Positions 34,967 to 42,968 of a stretch of DNA of 64,000 nucleotides are shown piece by piece. The translations under genes and the position numbers were made by a program. The DNA is taken from positions 1 through 64,000 of the forward strand of contig JBAQTC010000011.1 in assembly GCA_049296795.1 (NCBI GenBank), in the 5' to 3' direction. Numbering within the stretch: the first letter of the stretch is position 1; every line of letters begins with the position of its first letter. The stretch is from CAXNKH01 sp049296795 (GTDB lineage Bacteria; Pseudomonadota; Gammaproteobacteria; Burkholderiales; Burkholderiaceae_C). The notes under the pieces were generated by a model. The model saw nothing but the letters and a program-made list of their open reading frames with translations, searched no databases and was not told the DNA's origin.

Positions 34967-35641
34967 TTGAAAGTCAGCGACCAAATTAGGCAGAGCATCG
35001 AATCAGCGATTGCTTGTGGTGAATTATTGCCAGGCGACACTGTGGACGATGTGGCTTTAACCAAGACATATCAAGTATCTCGTACCCCGGTGCGAGAAGC
35101 CTTGTTGCAACTTCAAGTTCAAGGCATTTTGATCAGCACTCCTCGAGGTGGATCAATGGTGGCAAAAATCAGTCTGCAGCAGTTACTCTCTTTATGGGAG
35201 TTACTGGCTGAGCTGGAAGGAATTGCGGTTCGACTGGCCTGTGAACGAATGAGCGACGATGAGCTCAGTTTGCTTTTAAAACACCATCAGCAAAGCAAAA
35301 AAGTGGTTGACAACGATGATGTCAAGGGTTGGCAAGAAGCGAATTTTCAATTTCATGAATTGATCTACGCCGGTGCTCGCAACCCTTTTTTACGGCAAGA
35401 TGTGTTGCGAATTCGATTTCGGACTGGGATCTACAGGCGCCATGCTTTTGGCGCATTGGGCCAGATCAAGTCGTCCTACCAACAACACGAGCACATTGTC
35501 AGTGCCGTGATGCAAAGAAACGCGGCTTCAGCCTGCGCCTACATGATGGACCATATGCGACCGGGTCGGGATGCCAAAAGTCTCAACGACTTCATCATGA
35601 GTCTGCCGCAAGAGCTAATGGGTATTCCAGACCCGCTCTGA
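34967..35641 (+). CDS. GntR-family transcriptional regulator (FadR subfamily)
   Basis: This 224-residue regulator has an N-terminal winged helix (LLPGDTVDDVALTKTYQVSRTPVREALLQLQVQGILIS, with PVREAL in the recognition helix). The all-helical FCD effector domain (ELEGIAVRLACERMSDDEL, FHELIYAGARNPFL, HEHIVSAVMQRNAASACAYMMDHM) carries metal-binding His residues. The start is TTG 34967, preceded by ACAGGTACGGC. It is divergent from the nine-gene amide operon and probably represses it, with an acid or pathway intermediate as effector. Confidence 0.9.
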   Translation: MKVSDQIRQSIESAIACGELLPGDTVDDVALTKTYQVSRTPVREALLQLQVQGILISTPRGGSMVAKISLQQLLSLWELLAELEGIAVRLACERMSDDELSLLLKHHQQSKKVVDNDDVKGWQEANFQFHELIYAGARNPFLRQDVLRIRFRTGIYRRHAFGALGQIKSSYQQHEHIVSAVMQRNAASACAYMMDHMRPGRDAKSLNDFIMSLPQELMGIPDPL

Positions 35642-35667
35642 ACTCTGAACTTGGAGTCCGACCCAGC

Positions 35668-36429
35668 TCAGTGCTGCTCGGCCAAAATTCCAAATCCCGG
35701 CAGAGGATCGCGCAAGCCCAGTCGTCGCAAAGCCAGCCAATAGGTCGCCACATTGACACCAATCAAAGGTTTTCCAAAATGGGACTCAATGCTTGCAGTC
35801 ATGGCGCTGACCGGTAAATTGGTACCCACATGGACCAGGGCTTGCACTTCGTCCTTATTGACGGCATCAAAACCTTGCATTATTTCTTCGGGTGTGAACT
35901 GCGCCACCGAAATCGGGCCAGTAGATTTCAAGCCATGGCTGGAAACGACATCAAAACCACAAGCAGAGAAAAAATCTGCAATAAGGGCGTCCGCAGGCGG
36001 CCAGTACGGAGTCAGAACCCCGATTCTGCGAGGGTTTCCAATGGCTTTCAAACCTTCAAGCACAGCAATCGACGGCGTCACAAAGGGGATGCCTGCCAAA
36101 TTTTGCAAACGAGTCTCTTCCGCCAGGGCCGTGTCACGATCACCGCGAAACGAGTGGATGGAGTGGCCATGCGCCACCGCATGTGGTTCACACGGCAATA
36201 CCAGGGCCAGGGCTTCCTCGAGTTGTCCTTTTTCGGTTTTCAGGGCCTGTTGATAGGCTTGCATGTCGTCATAGGGTCGGGGCGGCAACAGCATGCGGCT
36301 GACGTGGTTGGTCACACCGGCGGGTCGCATTGCCTCCATCTCCGGTTGAACCACGGTATTGGTGGCCGGTACGATGACGGCAATTTTGGCGCGGGTGGCC
36401 AAACTGTCAAAACTCAAAGCAGCACTCAT
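35668..36429 (-). CDS. Maleate isomerase/arylmalonate decarboxylase-like protein lacking both catalytic cysteines
   Basis: This 253-residue protein of the Asp/Glu racemase superfamily resembles maleate isomerase and arylmalonate decarboxylase (KIAVIVPATNTVVQPEMEAM, FVTPSIAVLEGLKAIGNPRRIGVLTPYWPP, VHVGTNLPVSAM, NVATYWLALRRLGL). The two cysteines that do catalysis in maleate isomerase are not where expected: VAHGHS replaces ACTSGS, with His87 at the first position. HVGTNLP replaces SCTNLR, with Gly202 at the second. The reaction must therefore differ, or the protein is a binding or inactive member. It ends a unit with the Bug receptor and FAD monooxygenase. Confidence 0.7.
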   Translation of the reverse strand: MSAALSFDSLATRAKIAVIVPATNTVVQPEMEAMRPAGVTNHVSRMLLPPRPYDDMQAYQQALKTEKGQLEEALALVLPCEPHAVAHGHSIHSFRGDRDTALAEETRLQNLAGIPFVTPSIAVLEGLKAIGNPRRIGVLTPYWPPADALIADFFSACGFDVVSSHGLKSTGPISVAQFTPEEIMQGFDAVNKDEVQALVHVGTNLPVSAMTASIESHFGKPLIGVNVATYWLALRRLGLRDPLPGFGILAEQH

Positions 36430-36432
36430 CGC

Positions 36433-37440
36433 TCACTCCATTTTCAATTTTGCCGCCCTGGCCGCCTCTGACCAAATTGCCATATCGGAACGCAAGGTAT
36501 CAGCCAATTCACGTGGTGTACTGCCGATTGGATCGACCCCAATCTGATGCAATCGGGCGCTAATGCCTTCGGAGGCCAATACTTCCTTGACCGCATCAGC
36601 CACACGTTGCACCACAGAAAGTGGCGTTCCAGCCGGCGCCATTAATCCGTTCCATGTGACGGTTCGAAAACCAGAAAAACCAGATTCAGCAATGGTGGCC
36701 ACTTGTGGCAACTGGCGAGAACGCTGATCGCTCGATACTGCGAGCAACCGGATATTTCCACCGCTCACATGAGGTGCCAACTCGGAAAAGTTTCCAAAAT
36801 ACATCTGCACATTACCCGCCAACAGATCGATCACCGCTGGGGCTCCGCCCTTGTAACTGATATGGGCCATGTCGATTTGAGCGCGATTGACAAACAGCGC
36901 CGCTGACAGGTGCGACACACTGCCCGACCCGCCTGATGCGTAGTTGTATTTACCTGGGTTTGTTCGCACCAAAGCGACCAATTCTTGTACGTTGTTCGCA
37001 GGTACAGATTTGTGTACACCCAACACAAATGGGTTGCTACCGATGTTGCTAATGGGTAGGAAGTCTCGTAGCGGATCGAAGTTGGTTTTATTGATGGCCG
37101 GCAAGATGGCCATCACTGGCATGGGGGCCATCAACAAGATGTAACCATCCGGAACTGCTTTGGCAACGAATTCAGCCGCTATGCCGCCACCGGCACCGAC
37201 CTTGTTCTCCACCAGTACAGGCTGGCCCAGGCTGACTGTCAAGCGCTCGGCAACGATGCGGGCGATCGAATCGGTGTTACCGCCTGGTGCAAACGGAACC
37301 ACAATCCGAATTGGCTTGCTCGGCCAAGCGATTGCTTGCGCCCAAGCACCCTGCCCCACCAAGAAAGCAGCGACAAGCGCGATAAGTACATGGAACCACC
37401 GCACTTGCTGATTGCTCGTGTCGTCATGCTGAAATTTCAT
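36433..37440 (-). CDS. Bug/TctC-family periplasmic solute receptor
   Basis: This 335-residue receptor starts at ATG 37440, with GGGAGA ten bases ahead, and carries a hydrophobic signal (VLIALVAAFLVGQGAWAQ). Bug motifs are IVVPFAPGGNTDSIARIVAERL, ENKVGAGGGIAAEFVA, ISYKGGAPAVIDLLAGNVQMYF and PQVATIAESGFSGF. It follows the FAD-monooxygenase gene by 81 bases and stands 3 bases before the maleate-isomerase-like gene, so its ligand is probably the monooxygenase substrate. Confidence 0.9.
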   Translation of the reverse strand: MKFQHDDTSNQQVRWFHVLIALVAAFLVGQGAWAQAIAWPSKPIRIVVPFAPGGNTDSIARIVAERLTVSLGQPVLVENKVGAGGGIAAEFVAKAVPDGYILLMAPMPVMAILPAINKTNFDPLRDFLPISNIGSNPFVLGVHKSVPANNVQELVALVRTNPGKYNYASGGSGSVSHLSAALFVNRAQIDMAHISYKGGAPAVIDLLAGNVQMYFGNFSELAPHVSGGNIRLLAVSSDQRSRQLPQVATIAESGFSGFRTVTWNGLMAPAGTPLSVVQRVADAVKEVLASEGISARLHQIGVDPIGSTPRELADTLRSDMAIWSEAARAAKLKME

Positions 37441-37521
37441 GGTCGTCTCCCGTTCAATAGATTTTGTACCGAAACGGATGGAGTTTCGTCTATGTAACCA
37501 GTGAACTTTCTTCACTGCCTG

Positions 37522-38742
37522 TCACACCATCTTTTCAGCCTTTCGGATACTGTTGATCATCGAAGAATTGAGCAAATACTCTCTTGCTCTCACCGGATCG
37601 GCGCAGGTCACTCGTAACTCTTGCATACGCTGGGTACGCAGAACCGGATCTTTTTCTTCCATGTTTTTCTTGTTTCGTACCGATAGCTCCTGTACATAAG
37701 ACACATTGGCCTGCTGGCGTTGGCGATGGTAGCGCTCCAACACTTCATCGCTCTCGCGTCCACCAATGACCTTGGCCAAACATTGACCTAGGCTGATGGC
37801 ATCGTGGATGCCGCTGTTGAGTCCAAAGCCACCCAGCGGATTGTTGACATGGGCTGCATCCCCCGCAAGTAAAACTCGCCCTTGGCGAAACCGCTTCGCC
37901 ACTCGCTGGTGAACGCTGTACATGCTTTGATGAACCAAGGGATAGCTGATGTTCGGATCTGCCTTCGTTATCCGTCGTATGGCGTTTTGGCCATAGGGCC
38001 CGGCCAATGCTTCTTTTTCGGAGGTTTTGGGATCCACTGGCATCGTCATTCGCCACAATCCGGGAGGACCTTGGTCGGGCATTTTGAATACCGCACTCCA
38101 TTGAAATGGGTCGCTGATATATGCATTTTCGCGATACCCCAAGGAGGCAAAGTCAAACGTAGTGCTGATGACGCTGTAGCTTTCAGGCCAAGTGAATCCA
38201 GCAAATTCAATTTGCGCTGATTTTCTTACCGAGCTGCGACCGCCGTCTGCACCGATCAACCAGGAGCTGGACCACTGCACCATACCCTGAGGCCCCATCA
38301 CCTGGACCAACAGCTGCTCACCCTGCTCTTGCTGACTCTCAAACCGGTGGTTAAACAACACCTCAACCAAACCGGTTCGCTGTACATGCTCTAACAAGAT
38401 GGGGGTGAGCCTATGCTGCTCCAGATGCAGCCTAAAAGGGTATTGCGTGTCATGACGCAACAAGTCCAAGTCCCACTCTGCGATCAATCCATTTTCCAGA
38501 TCACGTGACTGCCAATACCGAACCTGGATGCCCTTGTCCGCCATCTCGCGGACCACACCCATCTCATCGAGCATTTCCAAGGTGGGTGGATGAAAAGTCC
38601 CGGCTCGCAAATCGTGCGCCAATCCGGGCTCCGCTTCAATCACCCGACTCGGGATCCGGTGATGCGCTAGCACCAAGGCTGTGAGCAAACCCACCGGCCC
38701 AGCACCTACGATCAACACCGGCGTAGTGTTACGCAACGTCAT
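37522..38742 (-). CDS. FAD-dependent aromatic/heteroaromatic monooxygenase
   Basis: This 406-residue flavoprotein of the p-hydroxybenzoate-hydroxylase fold has the three FAD motifs: VLIVGAGPVGLLTALVLA (GxGxxG), LIGADGGRSSVRK (DG) and GRVLLAGDAAHVNNPLGGFGLNSGIHDA (GD). The family hydroxylates phenolic or hydroxylated N-heteroaromatic substrates using NAD(P)H and O2. A short C-terminal tail (about 50 residues after the GD motif block) means it lacks the thioredoxin-like domain of phenol hydroxylases. It leads the unit monooxygenase, Bug receptor, maleate-isomerase-like protein, a combination reminiscent of nicotinate-type pathways; substrate unproven. Confidence 0.87.
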   Translation of the reverse strand: MTLRNTTPVLIVGAGPVGLLTALVLAHHRIPSRVIEAEPGLAHDLRAGTFHPPTLEMLDEMGVVREMADKGIQVRYWQSRDLENGLIAEWDLDLLRHDTQYPFRLHLEQHRLTPILLEHVQRTGLVEVLFNHRFESQQEQGEQLLVQVMGPQGMVQWSSSWLIGADGGRSSVRKSAQIEFAGFTWPESYSVISTTFDFASLGYRENAYISDPFQWSAVFKMPDQGPPGLWRMTMPVDPKTSEKEALAGPYGQNAIRRITKADPNISYPLVHQSMYSVHQRVAKRFRQGRVLLAGDAAHVNNPLGGFGLNSGIHDAISLGQCLAKVIGGRESDEVLERYHRQRQQANVSYVQELSVRNKKNMEEKDPVLRTQRMQELRVTCADPVRAREYLLNSSMINSIRKAEKMV

Positions 38743-38850
38743 AGAAGAGTGCCTTTATAACGCGCATACGACAGGTTAGATCTCATTGTGGGAATGCAAC
38801 TTGGGGGAACATAGATACGGGAGAAATACCGAGATGTCAAATCAACTCGG

Positions 38851-39489
38851 CTAGGCTGATTTGGTTTTAACTTCTATCTTCCTGGCCACAATTTTCGCTT
38901 TCGTCGGTGTTGCTTTTTTTGCAATCGCCTTGCCTGCTTTTTGTTCATGGAATTCAGCACAGCGCGCCATCGCAGCCGGTGTGAATTCAGCCTTGGGCTG
39001 ATTGCCTCCAATCACGAACATCAGCAAGTGCTCTTTATTGGGCTCCCCCTGAGTGACATTCATGAAGCGACGCGCCATGCCGGCTTGAAATGAAATCACA
39101 TCGTAAGGGTCAAGATCAATGTGCATCTTGTCCTTACCCTCATTCCACTCGCAACGCCACTTTCCGGTCATGGGGATAAAGGTTTCATTCGTATCGTGGT
39201 TGTGCATCAATGGGCCACGGCCAGGTTTGGCTTTACAGTAGCCCAAATTGAACCCTTCGGAAATGGGTATCGCCGGTGTGGTTGAGGCGTTGTCCCCCAC
39301 TGGCGAGGTCGTGGCTTGATTGTTCTTCTTCGGCGGTTGAAATCCAATCACGGCGTACAGCTTGCGCTTGGACTCAGGCAAGGGGCTGTCGGGCAATCCC
39401 CCGTCAGAGCCTTTGAGTTTCTTGAACTTTGCCACCCGCTTCATCATGTCGGCGCGACTGACGACGCGAATATCTTTCCAACTGGCCAT
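38851..39489 (-). CDS. Cupin-domain protein with basic C-terminal tail
   Basis: This 212-residue protein has one cupin barrel (residues 75-165) with the metal-binding motif PLMHNHDTNETFIPMTGKW and the second motif VISFQAGMARRFMNV. After residue 180 it ends in a Lys/Ala-rich tail (KAGKAIAKK, TPTKAKIV, RKIEVKTKSA), similar to histone-H1-like or disordered basic tails. A metal-dependent enzyme or binding role is likely; substrate unknown. The 108 bases upstream of the monooxygenase (38743-38850) hold no gene. Confidence 0.75.
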   Translation of the reverse strand: MASWKDIRVVSRADMMKRVAKFKKLKGSDGGLPDSPLPESKRKLYAVIGFQPPKKNNQATTSPVGDNASTTPAIPISEGFNLGYCKAKPGRGPLMHNHDTNETFIPMTGKWRCEWNEGKDKMHIDLDPYDVISFQAGMARRFMNVTQGEPNKEHLLMFVIGGNQPKAEFTPAAMARCAEFHEQKAGKAIAKKATPTKAKIVARKIEVKTKSA

Positions 39490-39605
39490 AGCATCTCCTG
39501 CGTTTGTGGTGAGTCAGACCATTGTGACACTGGCCAGCCTGAAACAAGTCAGACCGCTTGCCCATGGGTTATGCTGAATCTTCTTCCCACCTTTTAACAA
39601 GCCCC

Positions 39606-39884
39606 ATGACTGATGAGACTTTTGACGCATTCAAGACCCGAAAAATGAGCGAAGGCTACGACCAAGTGCTGGTTCGGGAATGGGATCCAGACTTTGCCAA
39701 TGAACCGCATGACCATCCTTTTGACACCGATGCCTTTGTGGCCAAGGGCGAATACTGGCTCAACCTGAATGGGCATACCACCCATTACAAAACTGGGGAT
39801 GTTTTCAAAGTCAATCGCGGCGTACTGCACTCAGAAGAATATGGCCCCGCGGGCGCTGTATTTTGGGCTGCCCGAAAGAACTAA
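39606..39884 (+). CDS. Small single-cupin protein
   Basis: This 92-residue cupin has the first metal motif EPHDHPFDTDAFVAKGEYWL and the second GDVFKVNRGVLHSEEYG. The start chosen is ATG 39606 (MTDETFDAFKTRKM); a start at 39558 would add residues unrelated to the family. It faces the Bug gene ending at 39903 and stands divergently from the cupin at 38851-39489. Function is unknown; small cupins of this type often bind small metabolites or act as isomerases. Confidence 0.75.
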   Translation: MTDETFDAFKTRKMSEGYDQVLVREWDPDFANEPHDHPFDTDAFVAKGEYWLNLNGHTTHYKTGDVFKVNRGVLHSEEYGPAGAVFWAARKN

Positions 39885-39902
39885 GCGTGCGCCAGGCTTG
39901 GT

Positions 39903-40889
39903 TTACTGCGGCTTGATGCCAGCGGTTTTTATCACCTTGGTCCAGGTGTCGATTTCCTTCTTGACGAACGTGGTGTAGTGCTTGGAGCCCTGCTCCGGGA
40001 TAATGAAACCGACCGAACCCATGCGCTGCTTGATCGCCTCCGACTGCATGGCTTGTGCGATTGCGGTTTCGAGCTTTTCCACCACGGCCTGTGGCGTGCC
40101 TTTGGCCACCGACATGCCTGACCAGGACAGCGCCTCGAAACCCTTATAGCCCGACTCGGCTATGGTGGGAACATCGGGGTACAAAGGGTTGCGTTGGTTG
40201 CTGGTGACAGCCAAGGCCCGCATCTTGCCGGCCTTCACGTGGGGTAATGCGGCGTCCTGATTAATGAACATCATAGGAATAGTTCCGCCCAGCAAATCGG
40301 TCAGCATGGGACCGCCGCCACGGTAAGGGATACCGGTCATGAAGATGGCTGCAGTCTGCTTGAACAACTCCATCGCCATGTGACCGGAAGCGGCGTGGGT
40401 GAAGCCGTAATCGAGCTTGCCGGGATTCTTCTTGGCAAAGTCCACAACGTCTTTTACTGTCTTGTAGGGTGTGGCCGGATGGACCACCAACACATTGGGA
40501 CCTGAATGCACCTGTGACAGGTGAATGAAGTCCGTCATCGAGTTGTATCGCAGGTTGGGATCCAGTCCATGCGCCACGGCGTTCTGGCCGACCCCGGACT
40601 GAATCAGCGTGTAGCCATCGGCTGGCAGCTTGAGTGCACGGTCCGTGCCAATGGTGCCACCGGCACCACCGATGTTCTCGACCACAAAAGGCTGCTTCAG
40701 GCTCCTGCTCAGCTCGTCGGCCAGCATCCGTGCCATCACGTCACTGGTTCCCCCCGGTGGGAAAGGCACGATCACTTTCACCGGCTTATTGGGGTAGTCT
40801 GTCTGCGCAAAAGTTGGCGTATGAATGAGGCCGGCAAATCCTGTGGCAAGGGCCAACAGGCTGGTAAGGAGCGTGCGTTTACGGTTCAT
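39903..40889 (-). CDS. Bug/TctC-family periplasmic solute receptor
   Basis: This 328-residue receptor has a signal peptide (MNRKRTLLTSLLALATGFAGLIHTPTFAQ) and the motifs VIVPFPPGGTSDVMARMLADEL, ENIGGAGGTIGTDRALKLPADGY, IPYRGGGPMLTDLLGG and PTIAESGYKGFEALSW. It is a stand-alone receptor on the same strand as, but 82 bases beyond, soxA, with no TctAB partner. Its ligand is unknown. Confidence 0.9.
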   Translation of the reverse strand: MNRKRTLLTSLLALATGFAGLIHTPTFAQTDYPNKPVKVIVPFPPGGTSDVMARMLADELSRSLKQPFVVENIGGAGGTIGTDRALKLPADGYTLIQSGVGQNAVAHGLDPNLRYNSMTDFIHLSQVHSGPNVLVVHPATPYKTVKDVVDFAKKNPGKLDYGFTHAASGHMAMELFKQTAAIFMTGIPYRGGGPMLTDLLGGTIPMMFINQDAALPHVKAGKMRALAVTSNQRNPLYPDVPTIAESGYKGFEALSWSGMSVAKGTPQAVVEKLETAIAQAMQSEAIKQRMGSVGFIIPEQGSKHYTTFVKKEIDTWTKVIKTAGIKPQ

Positions 40890-40971
40890 TGAGCTTGTTC
40901 CCTATGTGAAATGAATGACGCATATTAAACCGCCCTGTATGTTTGCATGTAAAGGGCAATTCAGCCGGTGC

Positions 40972-41739
40972 TCAGGGCCGTACCGCCGGTGTCTCCATCA
41001 GCATGCCACGGGCCCTCCACATCAAGAAATACTCGAGCGCGACTATGTCGGACGATCCAAAGTCATAGGGTTCAGCCCGCATGCCTGTCATGCAGTTGCG
41101 CAGCCGACGTTGCAGCGAACCCAGCGCCTGCCATTCGAGTCGGTACAGCGGGTAACCGGTCGGATGAGCTTGGGGAATGGTGTTGCCGGCCAGGGACTTA
41201 CCCCAGTTGCTGTCGTGACATTGAGCGCAGGAGAAGTTGAGCTGGCCTTGGCGACGTTGAAAGCTGGCCCGTCCCGCGTCTAAAAATTCTTGGGACTTGG
41301 CATTAACCACAATGTCGATCGGTAGTCCCTGTGATTGACGCCCCAAGTAGGCACTCAAGGCGAGCAAATCTTTGCTCTCTAACATCAGGTCAGGGGCTTG
41401 CTGCTGCTGACTTCGACACAGGTTGATGCGCTGATCCAGATTAATGAGACTGCCACTGCGGGTATGGAAGCGAGGATAACGAGTCGCGACCCCGGTCATG
41501 CTCTTGTTGGCGTCGCCGTGACAATCGGCGCAGGCTTTGTTGGACATCCCGGCTTTTCGTCCCCACAGTGCGGCACCATCGAGCAGGCTCAGCGCCGTCG
41601 GGTTGAGCGTTTTGTCATCTTGCAAGGCGCGTGTTTCAGCACCCATGAAGTCGTAGCCCGAGCGCCGCTCAGCGAGCGCGATTTCGGCTTTCAGGGGGCC
41701 ACTCAAGCCCAACAGCAGCAGGAAAAAAACAGGTTTCAC
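40972..41739 (-). CDS. soxA: Sulfur-oxidising protein SoxA (L-cysteine S-thiosulfotransferase subunit)
   Basis: This 255-residue periplasmic dihaem cytochrome has a signal peptide and CADCH and CAQCH haem sites, with further cysteines in NLCRSQ and in NCMTGMRAEPYDFGS. The latter matches the active-site Cys region of SoxA, where the thiosulfate sulfur is attached before transfer to SoxY. Start is GTG 41739, overlapping the soxZ stop as GTGA. With soxX it would form SoxAX. No soxB or soxCD is in the window, so any Sox cycle would be incomplete unless they lie elsewhere. Confidence 0.88.
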   Translation of the reverse strand: MKPVFFLLLLGLSGPLKAEIALAERRSGYDFMGAETRALQDDKTLNPTALSLLDGAALWGRKAGMSNKACADCHGDANKSMTGVATRYPRFHTRSGSLINLDQRINLCRSQQQQAPDLMLESKDLLALSAYLGRQSQGLPIDIVVNAKSQEFLDAGRASFQRRQGQLNFSCAQCHDSNWGKSLAGNTIPQAHPTGYPLYRLEWQALGSLQRRLRNCMTGMRAEPYDFGSSDIVALEYFLMWRARGMLMETPAVRP

Positions 41740-42056
41740 GTCACGGTGATGCTGACGCTCTGCTTAACTTGATAGCCATTGTCACCTTGCCAGCGGAACT
41801 CTAGCGTGCCACTCTCAGTGGCGAGCGTAGTGAACGCGATCAGGGGATTGGCAGCCACTGCCGGATGCAATTCGGCGCTGAACACCTCGACCCCGTTATA
41901 GCTGCACGCAAAGTGGGTGATGATGTCTCGCGCCACCAGTTCGCCGATCTGGGTTCGCCGAAAACCGGTTTCCATGCTGTGCTGGGCCAGGGTGCGAATT
42001 TCGATCACCTCGCCGCGCTTGGCACTGCTGGGTGCTTGAATAATGACCCTGGACAT
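41736..42056 (-). CDS. soxZ: Sulfur-oxidising carrier subunit SoxZ
   Basis: This 106-residue SoxZ has RVIIQAPSSAKRGEVIEIRTLAQHSMETGFR, FACSYNGVEVFSAELHPAVAANP and LEFRWQGDNGYQ, which match the family closely. SoxZ is a beta-sandwich that pairs with SoxY to form the sulfur carrier. Start ATG 42056 overlaps the soxY stop as TAATG, so the two subunits are made together. Confidence 0.92.
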   Translation of the reverse strand: MSRVIIQAPSSAKRGEVIEIRTLAQHSMETGFRRTQIGELVARDIITHFACSYNGVEVFSAELHPAVAANPLIAFTTLATESGTLEFRWQGDNGYQVKQSVSITVT

Positions 42057-42559
42057 TAAATCAACCCGTCTTCAAGGCAGGCCGACAGCGTGACCACCGC
42101 CTGGACTTGGTCTGACCAAAACGATCCGTCACTTAAGTGCGCAATGGCGATAACTTTTCCGGTGTCGGCGATACGAACCCTTGTGTGCAGCACAGCGTGG
42201 CCAGAGCGTGGCCCAAACCGCGCACTGATCACCATAGGTTGGAGATTTTTCTCAGTCAGGACATGAATGGCTTGCACGTAATCGGTCGCGCTCATCGGGC
42301 TCTCGACTCTAACCGTGAGCGGCACCGAGTTGCCATTCTCAATTAGTGGGGGTATGTCGATTTTGACTCTGCCTTGGTGCAGCACTGCCGCACCGGCCAG
42401 CCGGTGCAGGGCCTGCTCCAGCGCCTCCTTGCGCAACGCGGCGATGTTGGGCGCCAACTGGGCTTGTAGCGCCGGGCTGGCGCCCAGGGCGGCCACACTG
42501 CCAGCGAACTGCAGGAAGCGCCGGCGTGCCGTTTCAGGGGCAGACAGACTGGCATTCAT
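42056..42559 (-). CDS. soxY: SoxY-like sulfur carrier subunit with non-canonical C-terminus
   Basis: This 167-residue SoxY-like protein has a Tat-type signal (ARRRFLQFAGSVAALGAS) and the SoxY body (NSVPLTVRVESPMSATDYVQAIHVLTEKNLQPMVISARFGP). Canonical SoxY ends with GGCGG, whose Cys carries the sulfur. Here the end is VVTLSACLEDGLI, keeping Cys161 seven residues from the end but no glycine motif. No GGCGG appears in either other frame, so a frameshift does not explain it. The soxX stop lies 10 bases upstream. It may be a divergent carrier, or may no longer work with SoxB. Confidence 0.8.
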   Translation of the reverse strand: MNASLSAPETARRRFLQFAGSVAALGASPALQAQLAPNIAALRKEALEQALHRLAGAAVLHQGRVKIDIPPLIENGNSVPLTVRVESPMSATDYVQAIHVLTEKNLQPMVISARFGPRSGHAVLHTRVRIADTGKVIAIAHLSDGSFWSDQVQAVVTLSACLEDGLI

Positions 42560-42569
42560 GTAAGGGCTT

Positions 42570-42968
42570 TCAGCGCAGCGTCAGCAGATAGGCCACGACA
42601 TCTTCAATCTGCTCGGCGCTGAATATCGTCTTGCCGCGGTAGGACGGTGCCACCCGCTCCAGGCCCGCGGTCTCAAAATAGGCCGGCATGATGCTGGCGG
42701 GGTTGCTGCGGCGTGAATCCATGATGCGCTGGCGAATTTGACCTTCGCTCAGGCGCGCTGCGCTGCGCAGATCGGGCCCTATGTTGCCCTGGAATCGCTC
42801 TTCGGGAAAAGGCCCGCTGTGACACAGTAGGCACAGCCCGAGTTGGCGGTTAGCCACCAGCGCCCGTCCGCTGACGGGGTCGCCCGGGGCGCCGGTCAGC
42901 GAAGCGGGCAGTTCAGTGGCAGCAGCGCTGCCAGCACACGCCATCAGAACCCAGGCCAAACCGATCAC
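42570..42968 (-). CDS. soxX: Sulfur-oxidation c-type cytochrome SoxX
   Basis: This 132-residue monohaem cytochrome has a signal peptide, the haem motif GLCLLCHSGPFPEE and axial Met in SIMPAYFETAGLERVAPSYRG, with GNIGPDLRSAARLSE; this pattern is specific to SoxX. Start is GTG 42968, overlapping the stop of the molybdenum hydroxylase gene as GTGA. SoxX pairs with SoxA and hands electrons to other cytochromes. Direct coupling to the hydroxylase gene suggests that it could also take its electrons. Confidence 0.88.
   Translation of the reverse strand: MIGLAWVLMACAGSAAATELPASLTGAPGDPVSGRALVANRQLGLCLLCHSGPFPEERFQGNIGPDLRSAARLSEGQIRQRIMDSRRSNPASIMPAYFETAGLERVAPSYRGKTIFSAEQIEDVVAYLLTLR

Noticed and set aside
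42056..42090. A frameshift hiding a GGCGG tail of SoxY
   Set aside because: Neither other frame contains GGCGG before the soxZ start, so the unusual tail is the real reading.
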